A program made the position numbers and the translations under genes. Shown in pieces: positions 41,858-44,269 of a stretch of DNA of 44,269 nucleotides. The stretch is from Defluviitaleaceae bacterium. Lineage in GTDB: Bacteria > Bacillota > Clostridia > Lachnospirales > WQUN01. The stretch lies in the NCBI GenBank assembly GCA_009786535.1, contig WQRX01000025.1:1-44269 (forward strand), given 5' to 3'. The notes beneath the pieces are model-generated. The model was not told where the DNA came from, did not search any database, and worked only from the letters and a program-made list of their open reading frames with translations. Each line of letters begins with the position of its first letter. Position 1 is the stretch's first letter.

Positions 41858-43191
41858 TTCGTCGCCTCAATGATTACATTAGCCATGTGTTCAAGCATTT
41901 CGTCCGACATACCGGGGTAACAGCCCACCCAAAAGGTATCACGCATAATTTGGTCTGTATTTTTCAAGTCACCTATTTGACGGTATCCCTTTTGCTGTAC
42001 GCGCATTTTATCAAAACAAGGATGCTTAATCATGTTACCCGCAAACAACATACGTGTTTGTATTCCCGCGGCTTCTATTTTAGGCACTATTACATTACGG
42101 CTTACGCCTTCTTTACATGTCAACAAAAAACCAAACCAGCTTGGCATTGCATTTTCACAGGCTTCGGGTAAAATAAATTTGTTGCTTGCTGCTTGCAGTA
42201 ATGTATGCAAATAGTTAAAATTATGTTGCCTGCGCGCAGTAAACTCCGATAACTTTTTCAATTGCTCTACGCCTATCGCCGCTTGCATATCAGTTACCTT
42301 TAAGTTGTAACCCAAGTGCGAATATACATATTTGTGGTCATAACCCTGCGGCAGCTCACCATATTGCCCGTCATACCTGTGCCCGCACAAATTATCCTGC
42401 CCGGAAGCACACGTACAATCGCGCCCCCAATCCCGTAGCGAAAACATAATTTTACTAAGCAACGCATCATTGGTGTATACCGCCCCCCCTTCACCCATGG
42501 TCATATGGTGCGGCGGGTAAAAGCTGGAAGTACCAATATGCCCAAATGTGCCTGTAAAGCGCGTTTCTCCATCCAACGTATACGTACTGCCTAATGCATC
42601 GCAGTTATCTTCAATTAACCATAAGTTATGTTTTTCACAAAACGATTTAACGGCTTTTATATCAAATGGGTTGCCTAATGTGTGTGCAATAAAAATTGCC
42701 TTGGTCTTAGCCGACACGGCTTCCTCCAACATGCTTGTATCAATATTGTATTGCGGAATGGTAACATCAACAAACACGGGAATTGCACCGTATTGTACAA
42801 TGGGCGCAATAGTGGTAGGAAAGCCCGCCGCAACGGTAATCACTTCATCCCCGCGATTTATAGCCCGTTCGCCCAACAAATGGGAGGTAAGCGTCATAAA
42901 CGCCAATAAATTGGCAGAAGAGCCCGAATTTACTAACGCACAATGCGTAACCCCCATATATTTGGCAAACTCCGATTCAAATTGACCGGCAAAACGCCCC
43001 GCCGTTAGCCAAAACTCTAAAGCACTATCCACAAGGCTGCGCATTTCTTTGCTATCATACACACGCCCCGCATAGGGTATGCGTTCACCTGCAGTATACG
43101 GCTTTTTTTGCTCATGGAATTGCCGGCAATACGCCTCTACCTGTGCTAATACTTTTTCTTTGGCTTGATTTTCTGTCATTCCTTCAAACAT
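41854..43191 (-). CDS. rfbH: CDP-4-keto-6-deoxyglucose-3-dehydrase (RfbH/E1)
   Basis: A 445-aa PMP/PLP-dependent dehydrase with a [2Fe-2S] centre. It removes the C3 hydroxyl of CDP-4-keto-6-deoxy-D-glucose en route to 3,6-dideoxyhexoses. The Lys of ordinary DegT aminotransferases is replaced by His: SSFYPPHHMTMGEGG. The iron-sulfur cysteines are in CTCASGQDNLC (C-x-C-x7-C), with another about 60 residues upstream in EDNCDALG. Both are E1 hallmarks. Start 43191 has AAAGGGG seven bases before. It follows rfbG by four bases and overlaps wzm. A reductase partner (E3) is not in the window. Confidence 0.96.
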   Translation of the reverse strand: MFEGMTENQAKEKVLAQVEAYCRQFHEQKKPYTAGERIPYAGRVYDSKEMRSLVDSALEFWLTAGRFAGQFESEFAKYMGVTHCALVNSGSSANLLAFMTLTSHLLGERAINRGDEVITVAAGFPTTIAPIVQYGAIPVFVDVTIPQYNIDTSMLEEAVSAKTKAIFIAHTLGNPFDIKAVKSFCEKHNLWLIEDNCDALGSTYTLDGETRFTGTFGHIGTSSFYPPHHMTMGEGGAVYTNDALLSKIMFSLRDWGRDCTCASGQDNLCGHRYDGQYGELPQGYDHKYVYSHLGYNLKVTDMQAAIGVEQLKKLSEFTARRQHNFNYLHTLLQAASNKFILPEACENAMPSWFGFLLTCKEGVSRNVIVPKIEAAGIQTRMLFAGNMIKHPCFDKMRVQQKGYRQIGDLKNTDQIMRDTFWVGCYPGMSDEMLEHMANVIIEATK

Positions 43192-43195
43192 GCAG

Positions 43196-44239
43196 TTACC
43201 CCTTTAAATATGCACTAATTTGCTTATTCATTACATCTAACATGCTTTCACTGTTTAATTGTGATTTTTCCCATTCAACGGTTTTTTCAATCGCTTTTTC
43301 TACACTCCAGCGCGGGCGCCAGTTAAGCATCGCGCGCGCTTTGGCACAATCTAAGTGCAAAAAACCCGCCTCGTGCGGTGCGTCAACATTTTGCTGTACT
43401 TCATACTGCGCGGGCGCGCCCCATTTATCACAAAAAATTTTTACAAGGGCTTCTGTAGTTACACAGCCTTCAGGCGCCGGACCAATGTTATAAGCACCCG
43501 CTAATTTTGGATTTTTTACTTGCTCATTAACCATGCGCAAATAAGCCATTATCGGCTCCAGCACATGTTGATACGGGCGCACAGACAGTGGATTCCTAAT
43601 GGTCACTTTCTCGTTTGCTATCGTTGCGCGTACGCAGTCGGGTATAATTCGGTTGGCGGAAACATCCCCCCCGCCTATCACATTACCCGCACGTGCAGAC
43701 GATACAGGTAACCCCTGTTGCGCAAAAAACGATGTATTATAACTATTGACTACCATTTCTGCACAGGCTTTGGAAGCGGCATACGGGTCGTTACCACCCA
43801 ATCGGTCATTTTCACGGTATCCGTAATGCCATTCGTTATTTTCATAAACCTTGTCTGTTGTAATTACAAGCACAGATTCGACACAATCCATGTCGCGTAT
43901 GCATTCCAGCACATTAACAGTTCCCATCACATTGGTATCAAATGTGTACGCAGGGCGATTGTACCCATCCAAGACCAAGGGCTGCGCCGCCATATGAATT
44001 ACCACATGGGGCTTCACTTCCTTAATTACGTTTTTTAATTTTTCAATATCCCTTATATCACCCAAACGTGAATCGACATAACCATTTAAACCGCATACTT
44101 CATAAGCAGATTTTGGTAAAGGCGGTAATGCATAGCCTACAATGCTTGTCCCATATGAAAGCAACGCTCCGCACATATATGCGCCTTTAAAACCCGTATG
44201 CCCCGTTACCAACACCTTTTTATTTTTATACCCGTCCAA
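43196..44239 (-). CDS. rfbG: CDP-glucose 4,6-dehydratase
   Basis: A 347-aa NAD-dependent short-chain dehydrogenase/reductase that makes CDP-4-keto-6-deoxy-D-glucose. The Rossmann motif VTGHTGFKGAY (about 10-20) is followed by TTDKVYEN (catalytic Thr-Asp/Lys region), and YAASKACAE with the catalytic Tyr and Lys. RAGNVIGGGDVSANRIIPD is the substrate loop characteristic of RfbG. The start is TTG 44239, six bases after AGGAGG. A longer frame to 44260 includes the binding site itself and is not used. It feeds RfbH. The cytidylyltransferase gene expected upstream lies outside the window. Confidence 0.95.
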   Translation of the reverse strand: MDGYKNKKVLVTGHTGFKGAYMCGALLSYGTSIVGYALPPLPKSAYEVCGLNGYVDSRLGDIRDIEKLKNVIKEVKPHVVIHMAAQPLVLDGYNRPAYTFDTNVMGTVNVLECIRDMDCVESVLVITTDKVYENNEWHYGYRENDRLGGNDPYAASKACAEMVVNSYNTSFFAQQGLPVSSARAGNVIGGGDVSANRIIPDCVRATIANEKVTIRNPLSVRPYQHVLEPIMAYLRMVNEQVKNPKLAGAYNIGPAPEGCVTTEALVKIFCDKWGAPAQYEVQQNVDAPHEAGFLHLDCAKARAMLNWRPRWSVEKAIEKTVEWEKSQLNSESMLDVMNKQISAYLKG

Positions 44240-44269
44240 AAAAAGCCTCCTCAATTGCAATACACAAGG

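Overview
The window looks like a chromosomal segment of an anaerobic Gram-positive bacterium of the Clostridia type (Bacillota). The grounds are a groES-groEL operon behind a CIRCE operator, strong AGGAGG-type ribosome binding sites with many GTG/TTG starts, a YtrA-type GntR regulator with its ABC transporter, S-layer homology (SLH) domains, a cytosolic cellobiose phosphorylase beside a GH10 xylanase, and intrinsic terminators. I cannot fix the genus. There are no rRNA or tRNA genes, CRISPR arrays or recognisable transposases.

Layout. 1-2.8 kb is a visibly AT-rich accessory patch: a RelB/YoeB toxin-antitoxin (TA) pair with an operator palindrome on its promoter, an unknown 186-aa protein and a 442-aa protein with a HEPN-type motif. 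2.9-7.0 kb holds a decayed M23 peptidase homologue, thiamine pyrophosphokinase, a two-gene TA-like pair, a flavin-binding PNPOx-fold protein and a lipoprotein resembling a metallopeptidase whose catalytic Glu is replaced. 7.1-9.3 kb is groESL. 9.3-12.7 kb holds an intact M23 membrane protein, a second RelB/YoeB pair overlapped by a glycine-zipper membrane gene, and an AraC regulator. 12.7-12.9 kb is a composite of inverted repeats between convergent genes. 12.9-17.2 kb has a FliD-like protein divergent from a FIST sensor coupled to a hybrid histidine kinase.

17.2-19.4 kb encodes an Orn/Lys/Arg-type decarboxylase and a DHH phosphoesterase. 19.5-24.1 kb is a three-gene operon (SLH-NHL surface protein, FecR-domain protein, CHASE2-HD-GYP) that looks like an envelope-to-c-di-GMP signalling unit. 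24.2-28.6 kb is carbohydrate catabolism: a GH94 phosphorylase divergent from a GH10 hydrolase through interleaved promoters, then KDPG aldolase. 28.6-33.1 kb has an exported glycine-rich protein and a coupled S41/M50 protease pair. 33.2-36.4 kb is a GntR-ABC operon with three permeases sharing an N-terminal KWE motif, under a clear operator-promoter. 36.5-37.3 kb is a HepT/MntA TA module.

37.3-44.3 kb is a surface polysaccharide locus: an O-antigen-ligase-type polymerase, UDP-galactopyranose mutase, a Wzt/Wzm ABC exporter, and RfbH and RfbG of the CDP-3,6-dideoxyhexose pathway. It runs off the right edge, where the glucose-1-phosphate cytidylyltransferase gene might lie.

Recurring themes are four TA or TA-like modules plus a separate HEPN protein, peptidase homologues with damaged active sites, tightly overlapping genes, and two genes whose -10 box ends exactly six bases before an ATG with no Shine-Dalgarno, suggesting leaderless mRNAs. 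Functions are read from motifs and family knowledge; no database search was run.
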